A stretch of 64,000 nt of DNA from Giesbergeria anulus. Lineage in GTDB: Bacteria > Pseudomonadota > Gammaproteobacteria > Burkholderiales > Burkholderiaceae_C. The notes beneath the pieces are model-generated. The model was not told the DNA's origin. It did not search any database and was given only the letters and a program-made list of their open reading frames with translations. The translations under genes and the position numbers were made by a program. The stretch lies in assembly GCF_900111115.1 (NCBI RefSeq), contig NZ_FOGD01000002.1, positions 372,001 to 436,000 on the forward strand, given 5' to 3'. This document shows positions 17,225-26,555 of this stretch, piece by piece (the stretch's first letter is position 1; the number at the start of each line of letters is the position of its first letter).

Positions 17225-17749
17225 TTATTTCACACGCTTGAGCGCAGGGCGTCCGCTGCCCGTAGGAGGACGCGGTGGCTCATCATCGTGCAGCCCCAAC
17301 GCCGCATCAGTGGACACCAGTTGTATGATGCGATCAGCATCTGCCGCTGGATGGCTGGCCACATCGGCCTCAGACAAGGCTTTAGAGATAGAAACCAAGG
17401 CATCTGTAGCCTCAGAGCTGTCCTCATCGACTGGGTGGGGAAAAGCCATTCCTTGCCCGTTCTCACGCGCGTAAATAGCCACCACACGCTCCACAGGCAC
17501 CATGATGTCACGCACCTTGCCCGCAAAACGGGCCTTGAACTCAATGTAGTCATTGCCCAGCAAGAGCCCACTGGTGGCATCCAAGCCCACATTGAGCACA
17601 ATCTCCCCGTCCTTCACATACTCGCGCGGCACTTGGACAGAAGAGTCCACACGTACGGCAACGTAAGGCGTGAACCCGTTGTCAATGCACCATTCGTGCA
17701 AGGCACGGATCAGGTAGGGGCGCGTGGTGGTGGGTTCCTGTGCGTTCAT
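17225..17749 (-). CDS. sspB: ClpXP protease specificity-enhancing factor SspB
   Basis: 174-aa adaptor that binds ssrA-tagged proteins and delivers them to ClpXP. The N-terminal domain (RPYLIRALHEWCIDNGFTPY, VLNVGLDATSGLLLGNDYIE, ARFAGKVRDIMVPVERVVAI) is conserved. A linker and a C-terminal tail ending GRPALKRVK correspond to the ClpX-docking tail. It follows sspA by 33 bases, the usual operon order. Confidence 0.94.
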   Translation of the reverse strand: MNAQEPTTTRPYLIRALHEWCIDNGFTPYVAVRVDSSVQVPREYVKDGEIVLNVGLDATSGLLLGNDYIEFKARFAGKVRDIMVPVERVVAIYARENGQGMAFPHPVDEDSSEATDALVSISKALSEADVASHPAADADRIIQLVSTDAALGLHDDEPPRPPTGSGRPALKRVK

Positions 17750-17782
17750 GGGCTTGTGGCAGTGGATGAAGAAGGTAGAAAA

Positions 17783-18394
17783 TTACTTGCGCATGACTTT
17801 TTCTGAGGGCGTCAACGCCTCAATATAAGCTGGGCGCGAGAAGATACGTTCAGCATACTTGAGCAACGGTGCCGCGTTCTTGCTCATTTCAATGCCGTAG
17901 TAGTCCAAGCGCCAAAGCAGCGGCGCAATAGCCACATCCAGCATAGAAAAGCTCTCGCCCAGCATGTATTTGTTCTTCAAAAACACTGGGGCTAACTGCG
18001 TCAGGCGGTCGCGGATATGGGCGCGGGCCTTTTCCATCGCCTTCTCGTTGCCCTTGGTGGCACGAGACTCCAGCGTGTTGACATGAACGAACAGTTCTTT
18101 CTCAAAGTTGAGCAAGAACAAACGCACACGGGCGCGATCTACCGGGTCGCCGGGCATCAGTTGGGGATGCGGAAAACGCTCATCAATGTATTCGTTGATG
18201 ATGTTCGATTCGTACAAAATCAGGTCACGCTCGACCAAAATCGGCACCTGACCATAAGGATTCATCACGCTGATGTCTTCGGGCTTGTTGTACAAGTCCA
18301 CATCGCGGATTTCAAAATCCATACCCTTCTCAAACAACACAAAACGGCAGCGGTGGGAAAAGGGGCAGGTCGTACCCGAGTAAAGCACCATCAT
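17783..18394 (-). CDS. sspA: Stringent starvation protein A
   Basis: 203-aa glutathione-S-transferase fold protein that associates with RNA polymerase during stress. The thioredoxin-like N-terminus MVLYSGTTCPFSHRCRFVL and the PQLMPGDPVDRARVRL linker are characteristic. The first codons are two consecutive ATGs (18394, 18391). Upstream lies petC, separated by two hairpins, so the sspAB transcript may be independent of or only partly continuous with petABC. Confidence 0.94.
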   Translation of the reverse strand: MMVLYSGTTCPFSHRCRFVLFEKGMDFEIRDVDLYNKPEDISVMNPYGQVPILVERDLILYESNIINEYIDERFPHPQLMPGDPVDRARVRLFLLNFEKELFVHVNTLESRATKGNEKAMEKARAHIRDRLTQLAPVFLKNKYMLGESFSMLDVAIAPLLWRLDYYGIEMSKNAAPLLKYAERIFSRPAYIEALTPSEKVMRK

Positions 18395-18410
18395 GGCAAG
18401 GAACTCCTAA

Positions 18411-18478
18411 AAATAAAAGAGTGGAACGCATAGTGCGCCCACTCTGAAAAAGATGCGGCCACGCCGCTAGGGCGTGGC
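18411..18478 (-). terminator. Two hairpins between petC and sspA
   Basis: On the minus strand GCCACGCC-CTAGC-GGCGTGGC (18478-18458) is a perfect 8-bp hairpin followed by a T-run shortly after. Next, AGAGTGG (18445-18439) pairs with CCACTCT (18424-18418), with an inner CGCA/TGCG stem and a TTTTATTTTT tail. The second looks like a true intrinsic terminator for the pet transcript. Confidence 0.7.
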
Positions 18479-18495
18479 GTGGCAGGCACAACAGC

Positions 18496-19254
18496 TTACT
18501 TCACGTCTTTCCAGAACGCAGCGTTGAGCTTCCAAGCAGCCACACTGGCCAAGGCCAAGAAGGCCAACACCCAAATGCCAAGGTTAACGCGCTTCTTCTG
18601 CGCTGGCTCACCCATCCATTGCAGGTAGCCAACCAAGTCACCGATAGCCTCATCGTATTGTTCGGGCGTCATCGTGCCAGGGGTAATGGTTTCCCAGCCC
18701 TTGTGCACCTGCACAGTTTGGCCGTGGCTTTCTTGCTGCTCGAACACAGCGTGGCGTTGGCCTTGCAACTGCCACAGCGCATGCGGCATACCCACGTTGG
18801 GGAAGGCCAGATTATTCCAGCCCGTAGCCTTGGCTTCGTCACGGTAGAAGGTGCGCAAGAAGGTGTAGAGATAATCAGACCCGGTACCACCAGCACCAGC
18901 ACGCGAACGAGCGATGACGGTCAGGTCGGGCGGATTGGCACCAAACCATGCCTTGGCTTGCTTGGGATCAATGGCGGCCTTCATGGTTTCACCGATTTTG
19001 TCGGTGGTGAACAGCAGGTTTTCTTTAATCTGCTCATTGTTCAGCCCGATGTCATTCAAGCGGTTGTAGCGCATGAACGCAGCCGAGTGGCAGCTGACGC
19101 AATAGTTGACAAATAGCTTGGCACCATTTTGCAAAGCACCTTGATCGTTGATGCGGTTGGGTGCCTTGTCCCAAGCCATACCACCGCCAGATGCATGCGC
19201 TGCACCGGCCACCAAGCCCAAAGCAGCGATGAACGAGAGAAGGATTTTTTTCAT
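18496..19254 (-). CDS. petC: Cytochrome c1 of the bc1 complex
   Basis: 252-aa haem c subunit of ubiquinol-cytochrome c reductase. It has an N-terminal signal peptide (MKKILLSFIAALGLVAGAAHA), the CxxCH haem site CVSCH, and a C-terminal membrane anchor (LGIWVLAFLALASVAAW) that places the haem domain in the periplasm. ATG 19254 is chosen because GGAG lies nine bases upstream; ATG 19263 directly abuts that GGAG. It is the third gene of petABC. Confidence 0.95.
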   Translation of the reverse strand: MKKILLSFIAALGLVAGAAHASGGGMAWDKAPNRINDQGALQNGAKLFVNYCVSCHSAAFMRYNRLNDIGLNNEQIKENLLFTTDKIGETMKAAIDPKQAKAWFGANPPDLTVIARSRAGAGGTGSDYLYTFLRTFYRDEAKATGWNNLAFPNVGMPHALWQLQGQRHAVFEQQESHGQTVQVHKGWETITPGTMTPEQYDEAIGDLVGYLQWMGEPAQKKRVNLGIWVLAFLALASVAAWKLNAAFWKDVK

Positions 19255-19270
19255 GGTATTCATCTCCAGC

Positions 19271-20686
19271 TCAATGTGCAGCAAAGGTCACGCGGTCAGG
19301 CACGGGCTTAGGCTCGCCCAAGCGGCTCCACCAAGGCATGAGCAGGAAGAAGCCGAAGTAGAACAGGGTACCGACTTGCGACACACGTTCGCCGATGGGC
19401 GAAGGTGGTTGCACGCCCAAGTAAGCCAGCACCACAAAGTTGACGACAAACACGGCATACACATACTTGTGCCAGCTTGGACGGTAGCGGATGGACTTGA
19501 CGGGGCTGTGATCGAGCCAAGGCAGACCAAACAGAATCACTACTGCACCACCCATAACCACCACACCCCAGAACTTGGCATCGATGGACAACATCATGGC
19601 TACCACCACCACGGCAGCACCCAAAATGCCAACCTTGATGAAAGCAGGCAGCTTGCACTTGAGCACAGCCAACAGAGCACCAAGCGACACGCAGGCGATC
19701 AGCACATACATCATCTCAGTGGTGATAGCGCGCAGCATGGAGTAGAACGGCGTGAAGTACCAAACTGGTGCAATGTGCAGTGGTGTTTGGAACGGATCGG
19801 CAGGAATAAAGTTGTTGTATTCCAAGAAGTAGCCACCAAACTCAGGGGCGAAGAAGATCACCGCTGTGAAGGCCATCAAGAACAGGCACACCCCCATGAT
19901 GTCATGCACGGTGTAGTAGGGGTGGAAAGGCACGCCGTCGAGGGGGTGACCATTGGCATCCTTAGGCGCGTTGGGGCCTTTGATTTCAATACCGTCAGGG
20001 TTGTTAGAACCCACATCGTGCAGGGCCAACAAGTGAGCAACCACCAAGCCCAGCAGCACCAGTGGCACAGCAATGACGTGGAAGCTGAAGAAGCGGTTGA
20101 GCGTAGCGTCAGACACCACGTAGTCACCACGGATCAGCAGGGCCAGATCGGGGCCAACAAAGGGCACAGCAGCAAACAGGTTCACAATCACCTGAGCGCC
20201 CCAGTAGGACATTTGGCCCCAAGGCAACAGGTAGCCCATAAAGGCTTCAGCCATCAGTGCCAAGAAAATGGCACAGCCAAAAACCCAGACCAGCTCGCGT
20301 GGCTTGCGGTACGAGCCATACATCAGGCCCCGGAACATGTGCAGATAAACCACCACAAAGAAGGCCGATGCCCCAGTGGAGTGCATGTAGCGGATCAACC
20401 AGCCCCAAGGCACATCACGCATGATGTATTCCACAGAGGCAAATGCTTTGTCAGCATCAGGCTTGTAGTGCATCACCAAGAAAATGCCGGTGACAATTTG
20501 GATCACCAGCACTAGCAGCGCCAATGAGCCAAAGATATACCAGAAGTTGAAATTTTTCGGAGCGTAATACTCCGACATGTGCACGCGGTAGGCGTCAAAA
20601 GCAGTGGGAAACCGGTTTTGAAACCAGTTGGTCAGCTTGGCACCGCCCGAGGCGTTGGGGGAAATTTCCTTGAATTCGTGAGCCAT
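19271..20686 (-). CDS. petB: Cytochrome b of the bc1 complex
   Basis: 471-aa membrane subunit carrying haems bL and bH and the quinol sites. The haem-ligand helices are visible (MHSTGASAFFVVVYLHMFRG and the later FHVIAVPLVLLGLVVAHLLA with paired His), as is the PDNY-like Qo region around FIPADPFQTPLHIAPVWYF. It starts 11 bases after petA and ends 16 bases before petC. The opposite strand shows a long open frame that is only a codon-bias shadow. Confidence 0.97.
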   Translation of the reverse strand: MAHEFKEISPNASGGAKLTNWFQNRFPTAFDAYRVHMSEYYAPKNFNFWYIFGSLALLVLVIQIVTGIFLVMHYKPDADKAFASVEYIMRDVPWGWLIRYMHSTGASAFFVVVYLHMFRGLMYGSYRKPRELVWVFGCAIFLALMAEAFMGYLLPWGQMSYWGAQVIVNLFAAVPFVGPDLALLIRGDYVVSDATLNRFFSFHVIAVPLVLLGLVVAHLLALHDVGSNNPDGIEIKGPNAPKDANGHPLDGVPFHPYYTVHDIMGVCLFLMAFTAVIFFAPEFGGYFLEYNNFIPADPFQTPLHIAPVWYFTPFYSMLRAITTEMMYVLIACVSLGALLAVLKCKLPAFIKVGILGAAVVVVAMMLSIDAKFWGVVVMGGAVVILFGLPWLDHSPVKSIRYRPSWHKYVYAVFVVNFVVLAYLGVQPPSPIGERVSQVGTLFYFGFFLLMPWWSRLGEPKPVPDRVTFAAH

Positions 20687-20697
20687 GTCGTTGTTCC

Positions 20698-21297
20698 TCA
20701 GGCCTTCTTATCTTCACCGATCAGGATCTTGGTCTCTGACAGGTACATGTGGGGAGGCACTTCGAGGTTGTCGGGTGCAGGCTTGTTTTTGAACACGCGG
20801 CCCGCCATATCGAAGGTAGAGCCGTGGCAGGGGCACAAGAAGCCACCCTTCCAATCGGCGGGCAGTGAGGGCTGGGCACCAGTGACAAACTTATCGGAAG
20901 GCGAGCAACCGAGGTGGGTACAAATGCCCACCGCCACGAAAACTTCAGGCTTGATAGAGCGGTGGCCGTTGCGAGCGTACACCGGAGTGAATTCAGCCGG
21001 TTTGCGCTCAGACTTGGGGTCAGCCAGCTGGTCATCAATCTTTGGCAAATCAGCCAACTGCTCTGGGGTGCGCCGGACGATCCAGACGGGCTTGCCGCGC
21101 CACTCGGCGGTCATTTTTTCACCGGGCTTGAGGGCGGAGATGTCCACCTCGACTGCAGCACCGGCTGCCTTGGCTTTTTCGGAGGGCTGAAAAGTACTCA
21201 CGAAGGGGACGGCGGTTGCCAAGCCGCCCACCGCACCCGCGCAGCCGGACGCAATCAGCCACGTCCGCTTGCTGGAGTCGATTGGAGTGTCACTCAT
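20698..21297 (-). CDS. petA: Rieske iron-sulfur protein of the bc1 complex
   Basis: 199-aa subunit with the two cluster-binding boxes CTHLGC and CPCHGS that hold the [2Fe-2S] centre by two Cys and two His. The N-terminus carries a Tat-like anchor (SSKRTWLIASGCAGAVGGLA), consistent with export of the folded Rieske domain. It passes electrons from ubiquinol to cytochrome c1. It is the first gene of petABC, with GAGG ahead of the ATG, and is divergent from mscL. Confidence 0.96.
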   Translation of the reverse strand: MSDTPIDSSKRTWLIASGCAGAVGGLATAVPFVSTFQPSEKAKAAGAAVEVDISALKPGEKMTAEWRGKPVWIVRRTPEQLADLPKIDDQLADPKSERKPAEFTPVYARNGHRSIKPEVFVAVGICTHLGCSPSDKFVTGAQPSLPADWKGGFLCPCHGSTFDMAGRVFKNKPAPDNLEVPPHMYLSETKILIGEDKKA

Positions 21298-21415
21298 GGG
21301 GATCCTCGATGAACATCGCTAGTATTGGGGGTTTAGCCTCAAATTGTAGCGGACTACGTAGGGGTATCCCGCAGCCGCGACACTGCGGGCTTTAACCTTG
21401 GGCAAGGAGATGAAC

Positions 21416-21853
21416 GTGGGAATGGTGCAAGAATTTAGAGAATTTGCCATCAAGGGCAATGTGATTGACTTGGCAGTGGGCGTGATTATTGGTGGGGCTT
21501 TTGGCAAAATTGTCGATTCAGTGGTGGGCGATCTCATCATGCCGGTGGTAGGGCTGGTGTTTGGCAAGTTAGACTTTTCCAACCTGTTTGTCGCGCTAGG
21601 CCATGTGCCCGAAGGCACGGCCATGACGCTGGACGCGCTCAAAAAAGCTGGGGTACCGGTGTTTGCTTATGGCAGCTTCATCACCGTGGCAGTCAATTTC
21701 TTTATTCTGGCCTTCATCATTTTTATGATGGTCAAGCAGATCAACCGGCTGAAACGCAATGCCGAAGCCGCACCAGCCGCTCCGGTGGCTCCCCCCCCCA
21801 CCCCCGAAGATATTGTGCTGCTGCGCGAAATCCGCGACAGCCTCAAGCGCTGA
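21416..21853 (+). CDS. mscL: Large-conductance mechanosensitive channel
   Basis: About 145-aa inner-membrane channel that opens under membrane tension and protects from hypo-osmotic lysis. The amphipathic N-terminus and TM1 ([20 protein letters not shown] then [14 protein letters not shown]) are almost diagnostic. TM2 is [20 protein letters not shown], followed by the C-terminal helical bundle. AAGGAG at 21404-21409 is best spaced for GTG 21416; ATG 21410 abuts it and ATG 21422 is 12 bases away, so the exact start is uncertain. Confidence 0.92.
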   Translation: MGMVQEFREFAIKGNVIDLAVGVIIGGAFGKIVDSVVGDLIMPVVGLVFGKLDFSNLFVALGHVPEGTAMTLDALKKAGVPVFAYGSFITVAVNFFILAFIIFMMVKQINRLKRNAEAAPAAPVAPPPTPEDIVLLREIRDSLKR

Positions 21854-21858
21854 TCGCG

Positions 21859-22908
21859 CTACGACAGCCGTTTGGCCATGCACACAGCCTCAATCAGACT
21901 GGCCGCGTCGGCCACGCCCTGACCGGCAATATCAAAGGCGGTGCCGTGGTCGGGGCTGGTGCGTACCAGTGGCAGCCCTAGGGTGACATTGACGCCTTTA
22001 TCCACCCCCAAATACTTGACGGGAATCAAGCCTTGGTCGTGGTACATGGCTACCACGACATCAAACTCGCCGGGGTGCGCGGGCGTTTGGCGGGCGCGCA
22101 TAAAAATGGTGTCTGGTGCAAACGGGCCTTGGATGTTCATCCCTTCGGCGCAAGCCGTGGCAATGGCCGGGGCAATGGTGTCAATTTCTTCGCGGCCAAA
22201 CAAGCCACCCTCTCCGGCGTGGGGGTTGAGTCCGGCCACGGCAATGCGCGGCACGCGCCCCAAGCTGCGACTCAAGGCATGGTGGGTGATGCGCAGGGTT
22301 TGCAGCACGTTGTCGTAAGTGACGGCAGCAATCGCCTCGCGCAGGGACACATGGATGCTGACCAGCACGGTGCGCAATTCGTCATTGGCCAGCATCATGC
22401 GCACCGGCATATCGGCCAACGCCACACCCGCATGGGCTGCGGCTTGCGCTTGGAGCAGTTCCGTATGGCCGGGAACATCGACCCCAGCGGCATGGAGCGC
22501 CTCTTTGTGCAGCGGTGCCGTTACCAGCCCTGCAATCTGACCATGCAAGGCCGCTTGGGCGGCCCAGAGCACGCAGTCAGCCGCCGCACGCCCAGCAGCG
22601 GCGCTGATCTGCCCAAAGGGCTGTGGGCTGGGCAGACCGGGTAGTGGCAACACGGGCAAGCAACGCCGTGGCACCTCCAGGGCTTGGGCTGGATACGCAA
22701 TCAAGGCCATGGGCAGCGATGGCAGGCCGGGGCGCAGCACACAGGCGGCGGCACGACGCAGAGTAGCGACATCGCCAACAACAAAACAACCTTGGAGTTG
22801 CTCAGGCGCATCGCGGAAGGCTTTGGCAATAGTTTCTGGGCCAATGCCCGCAGAATCGCCTTGGGTGATGGCCCAAACACGGGGCACAGTGTTGGTGTTG
22901 GTATTCAT
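21859..22908 (-). CDS. pdxA: 4-hydroxythreonine-4-phosphate dehydrogenase
   Basis: 349-aa NAD-dependent enzyme of the DXP-dependent pyridoxal phosphate pathway. The N-terminal ITQGDSAGIGPETIAKAF, the metal-site region GHTELLQAQ, and ALYHDQG-type motif (VVAMYHDQGLIPVKYLG) are conserved, as is the C-terminal VRTSPDHGTAFDIAG. It follows the Nif3-like gene by two bases. The more usual partners surA and ksgA are not present. Confidence 0.95.
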   Translation of the reverse strand: MNTNTNTVPRVWAITQGDSAGIGPETIAKAFRDAPEQLQGCFVVGDVATLRRAAACVLRPGLPSLPMALIAYPAQALEVPRRCLPVLPLPGLPSPQPFGQISAAAGRAAADCVLWAAQAALHGQIAGLVTAPLHKEALHAAGVDVPGHTELLQAQAAAHAGVALADMPVRMMLANDELRTVLVSIHVSLREAIAAVTYDNVLQTLRITHHALSRSLGRVPRIAVAGLNPHAGEGGLFGREEIDTIAPAIATACAEGMNIQGPFAPDTIFMRARQTPAHPGEFDVVVAMYHDQGLIPVKYLGVDKGVNVTLGLPLVRTSPDHGTAFDIAGQGVADAASLIEAVCMAKRLS

Positions 22909-22910
22909 GC

Positions 22911-23672
22911 TCAGGCCGGGTTATCGATGTCAATAAAGTAGTGGTCTAGCCCGTATTGCTCGGCCAACTGTGCAGCCACAGCAGGGGCACCATAGCGCTC
23001 AGTGGCATGGTGACCAGCGGCAATGAAGGCCACACCACATTCACGAGCAAGGTGCATCTGCGGCTCGGAAATCTCTCCCGTGATAAAGGCATCGGCCCCG
23101 GCAGCAATGGCAGCCTCAAAATAACTTTGGGCACCACCACTGCACCAAGCTACTTTGTGAATAAGGCCAGACCCATCGCCCACCAACGTCACAGGCCGCT
23201 CTAGCGCGGCCTCAACGTGTGCCGCTAGAGCGTGGGCACTGGAAAAAGTGCAGCCATCGTCGCGCTGGCCCAGCCAGCCCAAAGACTGCTCGCCAAAACA
23301 AGCCTCTCCCTGCAAGCCCAGCACACAGGCCAGTTGGGCGTTGTTGCCCAAGGTGGGATGGGCATCAAGCGGCAGGTGGTAAGCAAAGAGATTGATGTCG
23401 TGCGCCAATAGCCGTTGCAGGCGCTGCTTCATCCAGCCCGTGACGCGGCCATCTTGACCACGCCAAAACAAACCATGGTGGACAAAGATGGCATCGGCGC
23501 GGGCCTCAATGGCAGCATCAATCAAAGCTCGGCTGGCAGTGACGCCACTAACAATGCGCTCAATCTGTGCCTTGCCCTCCACTTGTAGGCCGTTGGGGCC
23601 GTAGTCCTTGAAACGTTCGGGTTGCAGCAACATATCCAGAGACTGCCGCAGGGTGTCGCGAAAAATGCTCAT
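22911..23672 (-). CDS. Nif3-like dinuclear metal centre protein
   Basis: 253-aa member of the NIF3/GTP cyclohydrolase I type 2 family (YbgI). Metal-binding stretches are IFVHHGLFWRGQDGRVTG, FAYHLPLDAHPTLGNNAQLA and the C-terminal AAGHHATERYGAPAV with its conserved His and Glu. The exact reaction is unknown in most bacteria. The start MSIFRDTLRQ at 23672 is used; the open frame further upstream is antisense to the protease gene. It is co-oriented with pdxA. Confidence 0.9.
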   Translation of the reverse strand: MSIFRDTLRQSLDMLLQPERFKDYGPNGLQVEGKAQIERIVSGVTASRALIDAAIEARADAIFVHHGLFWRGQDGRVTGWMKQRLQRLLAHDINLFAYHLPLDAHPTLGNNAQLACVLGLQGEACFGEQSLGWLGQRDDGCTFSSAHALAAHVEAALERPVTLVGDGSGLIHKVAWCSGGAQSYFEAAIAAGADAFITGEISEPQMHLARECGVAFIAAGHHATERYGAPAVAAQLAEQYGLDHYFIDIDNPA

Positions 23673-23768
23673 ACGCCCATTGTCGCGCCAATAGCCGGTG
23701 TTGGCACCATGGCGTACTGGTTCACAATCGCCACTTGCCTCTTTTGGGCCTATTTTTTCTGATTGCTC

Positions 23769-24923
23769 ATGAAACGCTTCTGGCTGATTTTTTCCCAGGC
23801 GGTGACGGTATTTGTCGCCGCCTATTTTGTCGTTGCCACGCTGCAACCAGATTGGCTGGCGGCGGGGGCTAGACGCTCTGGCGCTGGCGTGACGTTGTTT
23901 GAGGCGGCTCCGATCAGCGATCCTGCACGCCCGGCCCCCGGCAGCTTTAGCCCGGCGGCGCGCAAGGCCGCGCCAGCGGTGGTCAGCATCAACACCAGCA
24001 AGGCGGCAGTACGCCATCCGCGCAGCAACGACCCTTGGTTTCAGTTCTTTTTTGGCGATCAGCAGCAAAGCCAGCCCCAAACCGGGCTGGGCAGCGGCGT
24101 CATCATCAGCCCCGATGGCTACATCCTGACCAACAACCATGTGGTGGAAGGGGCCGACGAGATCGACGTCACGCTCACTGACAGCCGCCGCGCACGCGCC
24201 CGCACCATTGGCACCGACCCCGATACCGATTTGGCTATCCTGAAGATTGAATTGGACAAGCTGCCAGTGATTGTGCTGGGCAATTCGGATCAGTTGGCAG
24301 TGGGCGATCAGGTGCTGGCGATTGGCAACCCCTTTGGCGTGGGCCAAACCGTGACCAGTGGCATTGTCAGTGCGCTGGGCCGCAGCCAGTTGGGTATCAA
24401 CACCTTTGAAAACTTTATCCAAACCGATGCCGCCATCAATCCCGGCAACTCTGGCGGAGCGCTGGTGGATGTGAACGGCAATCTGCTGGGCATCAACACT
24501 GCCATTTACTCGCGCTCAGGCGGCAGTATGGGGATTGGTTTTGCTATTCCGGTATCCACAGCCAAAATGGTGCTCGATGGCATCGTGAAAGACGGGCAGG
24601 TAACGCGCGGCTGGATTGGTGTCGAACCCAACGAGCTATCGCCCGAACTGGCCGAAACCTTTGGCGTTCGGGCCAGTGAGGGCGTGATTTTGACCGGGGT
24701 GCTGCAAGATGGCCCAGCAGCACTGGCCGGTATACGCCCCGGCGATGTGATTGTGCGCGTGGACGATAAAGCCGTGACCAATGTACCCACACTGCTAGCC
24801 ACCGTAGCCTCGCTCAAACCGGGAGCACCTGCCAGCTTTCAGGTGCAGCGCGGTGATCGAATGCTAGAACTGGCCGTGACCCCCGGCGTGCGCCCACGCC
24901 TGCAACGGGCGCTGCGCCGCTGA
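23769..24923 (+). CDS. Trypsin-like periplasmic serine protease (DegS/DegQ type)
   Basis: 384-aa HtrA-family protease with an N-terminal hydrophobic anchor (about residues 3-24), a protease domain and one C-terminal PDZ domain, the DegS-like architecture. The triad is visible: His in TNNHVVEGADEI, Asp in DTDLAILKI, Ser in NPGNSGGALVDVNG. It should act on misfolded or signalling substrates in the periplasm; whether it senses stress like DegS or is a general protease like DegQ is unclear. ATG 23769 is preferred. It diverges from the Nif3-like gene. Confidence 0.9.
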   Translation: MKRFWLIFSQAVTVFVAAYFVVATLQPDWLAAGARRSGAGVTLFEAAPISDPARPAPGSFSPAARKAAPAVVSINTSKAAVRHPRSNDPWFQFFFGDQQQSQPQTGLGSGVIISPDGYILTNNHVVEGADEIDVTLTDSRRARARTIGTDPDTDLAILKIELDKLPVIVLGNSDQLAVGDQVLAIGNPFGVGQTVTSGIVSALGRSQLGINTFENFIQTDAAINPGNSGGALVDVNGNLLGINTAIYSRSGGSMGIGFAIPVSTAKMVLDGIVKDGQVTRGWIGVEPNELSPELAETFGVRASEGVILTGVLQDGPAALAGIRPGDVIVRVDDKAVTNVPTLLATVASLKPGAPASFQVQRGDRMLELAVTPGVRPRLQRALRR

Positions 24924-24932
24924 GGCACAAGA

Positions 24933-25727
24933 TCAAGAGGAGGCGGCAGGGGGGGTGTCGTCTTCTGCTGGGGCTTGGGTGTGGCGGATAAAAATCTGTG
25001 CAGCCCAAATACCCAATTCATACAGCAGGCACATGGGGATAGCCAGTGCCAACTGCGACACCACATCGGGTGGCGTGACGATGGCGGCAATCACAAAAGC
25101 CAGCACAATAAAGTAACCGCGAAACTCCTTGAGCTTGGCCACACTGACCACGCCCATGCGCGCCAGCACCACCACGGCAATTGGCACCTCAAACGACAAG
25201 CCAAAGGCCAAGAACATGGTCAAGACAAAGCCCAGATAAGCCTCAATGTCAGGCGCAGCCGTGATACTTTTGGGGGCAAAGCCTTGGATAAAGGCAAACA
25301 CCTGCCCAAAAACGAAAAAGTAGCAAAACGCCACGCCCACCAAGAACAAAAGGGTGCTGGAGATGACCAACGGCAACACCAGTTTTTTCTCATGCGAATA
25401 CAGGCCGGGTGCCACAAAGGCCCACACCTGCCACAGCACCATCGGTAACGCCAACAAAAAAGCGGCCATGAGCAAGATTTTGAGTGGCACCATAAACGGC
25501 GATATCACCGAGGTGGCAATCAACGTGGCCCCTTTGGGCAAGTGCGCCACCAGCGGCGCGGCCAACCAGTCGTACAGCGTGCCGGGGCCGGGGAAAAAGA
25601 ACAAAAAGGCCGCCGCCACCAGCACGGCTAGCAGGGCCTTGACCATGCGGTCGCGCAGCTCTACCAAGTGCTGCACAAAGGGCTGTTCGGTGCCCGCGAG
25701 TTCGTCTGTGGAGGATGGATCGGACAT
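24933..25727 (-). CDS. tatC: Sec-independent translocase subunit TatC
   Basis: 264-aa six-helix membrane protein that recognises twin-arginine signals. Conserved N-terminal FVQHLVELRDRMVKALLAVL and the region FGLSFEVPIAVVVLARMGVV are intact. It is the last of tatA-tatB-tatC on the minus strand. Likely local clients are the Rieske protein and possibly the SCO protein in this window. Confidence 0.96.
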   Translation of the reverse strand: MSDPSSTDELAGTEQPFVQHLVELRDRMVKALLAVLVAAAFLFFFPGPGTLYDWLAAPLVAHLPKGATLIATSVISPFMVPLKILLMAAFLLALPMVLWQVWAFVAPGLYSHEKKLVLPLVISSTLLFLVGVAFCYFFVFGQVFAFIQGFAPKSITAAPDIEAYLGFVLTMFLAFGLSFEVPIAVVVLARMGVVSVAKLKEFRGYFIVLAFVIAAIVTPPDVVSQLALAIPMCLLYELGIWAAQIFIRHTQAPAEDDTPPAASS

Positions 25728-25781
25728 GTGTAGGGGCGGCGGGAAACTAAGCCCGCCCGCGCCGCGCCAAGCGCTGCGGCA

Positions 25782-26252
25782 TCAGTAAAACCGGGGGGAA
25801 GGACGGTGGCGCGCTACCCGCGCTGCACCAGACTGTACCTTGGTGCGTACACCTTGGCGAGATTTGTACCACTGCGGCATGGTGCCCCGCTTGAGACGCC
25901 AGTTTTTGCCGGGATGGCGGTAGGCTGGCACCACCATGCTACTGGCCGTACTGTCTGCGCCCAAGGCATCAAAGCGGGTGGCATCGGCCCAATCTTGCTC
26001 AAAAGCACTGGTTTGGCTGTGGATGGAATGCTCCACTTCGCGGGCGGCACCCTCGACCGTTTCTTTCATTTTGCGCAGCTCATCCAACTCCATCGAGCGG
26101 TTGACCTCGGCCTTGACATCAGACACATAGCGCTGCGCCTTGCCCAGCAAAGTGCCCACGGTGCGCGCCACACGCGGCAGTTTTTCAGGGCCAATGACGA
26201 TCAGCGCCACGGCACCAATCAAGGCCAGTTTGGAAAACCCGATATCAATCAT
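25782..26252 (-). CDS. tatB: Sec-independent translocase subunit TatB
   Basis: 156-aa protein with the single N-terminal helix and hinge [20 protein letters not shown] then [17 protein letters not shown], followed by an amphipathic helix and a long charged tail. It forms the signal-receptor complex with TatC. The C-terminal 40 residues are basic and poorly conserved in the family. It lies 54 bases ahead of tatC and 20 after tatA. Confidence 0.94.
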   Translation of the reverse strand: MIDIGFSKLALIGAVALIVIGPEKLPRVARTVGTLLGKAQRYVSDVKAEVNRSMELDELRKMKETVEGAAREVEHSIHSQTSAFEQDWADATRFDALGADSTASSMVVPAYRHPGKNWRLKRGTMPQWYKSRQGVRTKVQSGAARVARHRPSPRFY

Positions 26253-26272
26253 GCCATTGCCACCTGAAGGAC

Positions 26273-26512
26273 TCAGGCCTTGCGTTTGGCTTCGACATCA
26301 ATCGTCGATTTATCTACTGCTGCACTGCTAGCTACTTGGCCGGAGGGCGGGGGGGCAGCGCCATCAGCGGTGCTGCCGTCTTTCATGCCATCTTTAAAGC
26401 CCTTGACGGCACCACCCAAGTCGGAGCCAATGTTTTTGAGCTTTTTGGTGCCAAACACCATGACCACGATCAGCAGCACAATCAGCCAGTGCCAGATGGA
26501 AAACGAACCCAT
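26273..26512 (-). CDS. tatA: Sec-independent translocase subunit TatA
   Basis: 79-aa pore-forming subunit: [20 protein letters not shown] is the membrane helix, followed by the [20 protein letters not shown] amphipathic helix with the conserved FG hinge. The acidic/polar tail is typical. First of the tatABC set, 43 bases after the HIT gene. Confidence 0.95.
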   Translation of the reverse strand: MGSFSIWHWLIVLLIVVMVFGTKKLKNIGSDLGGAVKGFKDGMKDGSTADGAAPPPSGQVASSAAVDKSTIDVEAKRKA

Positions 26513-26555
26513 GAAAATCTCCTAAGCGATGCGCTTCATTGTAGAGGTGGGGGTA

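Noticed and set aside
19148-20515. 455-codon open frame on the plus strand opposite petB
   Set aside because: It is an antisense shadow of cytochrome b. Its His/Gln-rich, low-hydrophobicity text has no family resemblance, and petB motifs on the minus strand are complete.
23673-24422. Upstream extension of the Nif3-like frame to 503 codons
   Set aside because: The extra 250 codons are antisense to the DegS/DegQ-like protease; family homology starts at MSIFRDTLRQ.
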